Shown here in pieces: positions 5,967 to 6,720 of a DNA stretch of 6,720 nt (positions within the stretch are counted from its first letter, which is position 1; each line of letters begins with the position of its first letter). This DNA is from an uncultured Pseudomonadota bacterium. GTDB taxonomy: Bacteria; SAR324; NAC60-12. The stretch spans positions 1 through 6,720 of the forward strand of contig CAJXNF010000159.1 in assembly GCA_913056375.1 (NCBI GenBank). Reading direction: 5' to 3'. A program made the position numbers and the translations under genes. The notes below the pieces were generated by a model. It did not search any database. It saw nothing but the letters and a program-made list of their open reading frames with translations, and was not told the origin of the DNA.

Positions 5967-6720
5967 TTAGAGCTTTGGGAGAAAGTCCCGACAGCTTTTC
6001 TCGAGAAATTCCCAAAAAGCAAGGCTGGCTGGAAGTAGTTTTTTCTCTTGAAGACGCACCAAATACCAATGTCGTACAAGCGGGGTACCAGCTACATCTA
6101 AAACCGCCAAACGTCCTTCCTCTACTTCAGCTGCGATCGTATGTGCAGAGATGAAAGAGATGCCTAGACCCGCCATGACACCTTGCTTGATGGATTCATT
6201 ACTGCCCATCTCCATACCTTTGCGCCATTCAATCTTTTGTTCGGTAAGAAAGCTATGAAGCAACATCCTTGTTCCGGAACCTTGTTCTCGAAGCAAAGGA
6301 GTCTCATTGGTGAGCTTCTCAAGAGTAATATTTTTTATGCTCGATAGAGAATGTGAGGGAGAGGAAATAAACACATGTGGATGGTCACCAATCACTTCTG
6401 AGATAACCGCAAGGTCTTCAGGTGGGCGGCCCATGATAGCAAAATCAAAACTTGCTGAACGGAGACCAGAGACAATTTCCTGGCGATTACCCACCTTCAA
6501 GTCTAGTTGAATCTCCAAATGATCTCTCAAAAACGCAGCAATCGCTTTCGGCATGAAGTATTTCGCCGTACTGATCACTCCAATTCTAATTCGTCCACCT
6601 TCAACACCCCGCAAATTATAGATGGATTCCTCAGCTTGTCTAAGTTGCTCCTCAAGTTGCTTCGCTAATTCAAAGATCACTTTCCCAGCTTCCGTCAGTC
6701 GGAAACCATTCCGCCCCCGC
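5967..6720 (-). CDS. LysR-type transcriptional regulator, CbbR/RbcR-like (N-terminus outside window)
   Basis: The protein is a DNA-binding regulator with an N-terminal winged helix-turn-helix and a C-terminal effector-binding domain. The frame runs open to the window edge; the last visible codons read RGRNGFRLTEAGK (about 6719-6681), the standard end of the LysR winged helix, so most of the DNA-binding domain lies beyond 6720 and the GTG at 6680 is not the start. Next come the linker helix (VIFELAKQLEEQLRQAEESI) and the effector domain, which starts near 6603 at GRIRIGVISTAKYF. That opening, together with VGNRQEIV, FAIMGRPPEDL, GDHPHV, REQGSGTR and EMGSNESIKQGVMAGLGI, matches the CbbR/RbcR group that controls RubisCO and carbon-fixation operons in many bacteria. 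Members of that group also occur in non-autotrophs, so the target is not certain. It is co-directional with trxA, 104 bp upstream of it. Confidence 0.93.
   Translation of the reverse strand, partial: RGRNGFRLTEAGKVIFELAKQLEEQLRQAEESIYNLRGVEGGRIRIGVISTAKYFMPKAIAAFLRDHLEIQLDLKVGNRQEIVSGLRSASFDFAIMGRPPEDLAVISEVIGDHPHVFISSPSHSLSSIKNITLEKLTNETPLLREQGSGTRMLLHSFLTEQKIEWRKGMEMGSNESIKQGVMAGLGISFISAHTIAAEVEEGRLAVLDVAGTPLVRHWYLVRLQEKKLLPASLAFWEFLEKSCRDFLPKL

Noticed and set aside
6678..6680. GTG as the start of a 237-residue LysR-type protein
   Set aside because: The frame continues upstream to the window edge and reads RGRNGFRLTEAGK, the end of the LysR DNA-binding domain, so this GTG is an internal valine codon.
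1..6720. Mobile element, phage, CRISPR, tRNA/rRNA or defence-system content
   Set aside because: No terminal repeats, transposase or integrase motifs, repeat-spacer pattern or tRNA-like folds were seen; all recognisable genes are housekeeping or regulatory.

Overview
The window is ordinary bacterial chromosome of moderate GC: dense, short intergenic gaps, no mobile element, no CRISPR array and no RNA gene that I can see. It holds two convergent gene blocks that meet at about 4682-4686. The best-recognised genes (Tex, TruA, thioredoxin, a MoxR ATPase and a LysR regulator) are all bacterial and look most like proteobacterial versions. The LysR regulator is of the CbbR/RbcR type, which hints at, but does not prove, an autotrophic or C1-using relative. 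I cannot name a genus.

Plus-strand block (1-4681): the 3' part of a MoxR-type AAA+ ATPase gene; then, after 9 bp, a full-length tex gene (Spt6-like nucleic-acid-binding transcription accessory protein); then, after 27 bp, a 584-codon gene that I do not recognise. The gaps are too short for obvious terminators, so the three are probably co-transcribed. All three lie in the same reading frame. The ATPase and tex are separated by a tandem UAG UAG stop and two further codons.

Minus-strand block (read from 6720 down to 4687): the 3' part of a LysR-type regulator gene, a 104-bp intergenic region, trxA (thioredoxin), a 21-bp gap, and truA (tRNA pseudouridine synthase) with a TTG start. The intergenic region holds a credible sigma70-like promoter for trxA-truA. 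Just upstream of that promoter lies a long imperfect palindrome, and a second short inverted repeat overlaps the promoter itself.

The two blocks end 5 bp apart, and a perfect 8-bp inverted repeat spans both stop codons. I found no clear new system. The points most worth a second look are the unrecognised tex-linked gene, the palindrome upstream of trxA, and the MoxR gene sitting beside tex instead of its usual DUF58/VWA partners.
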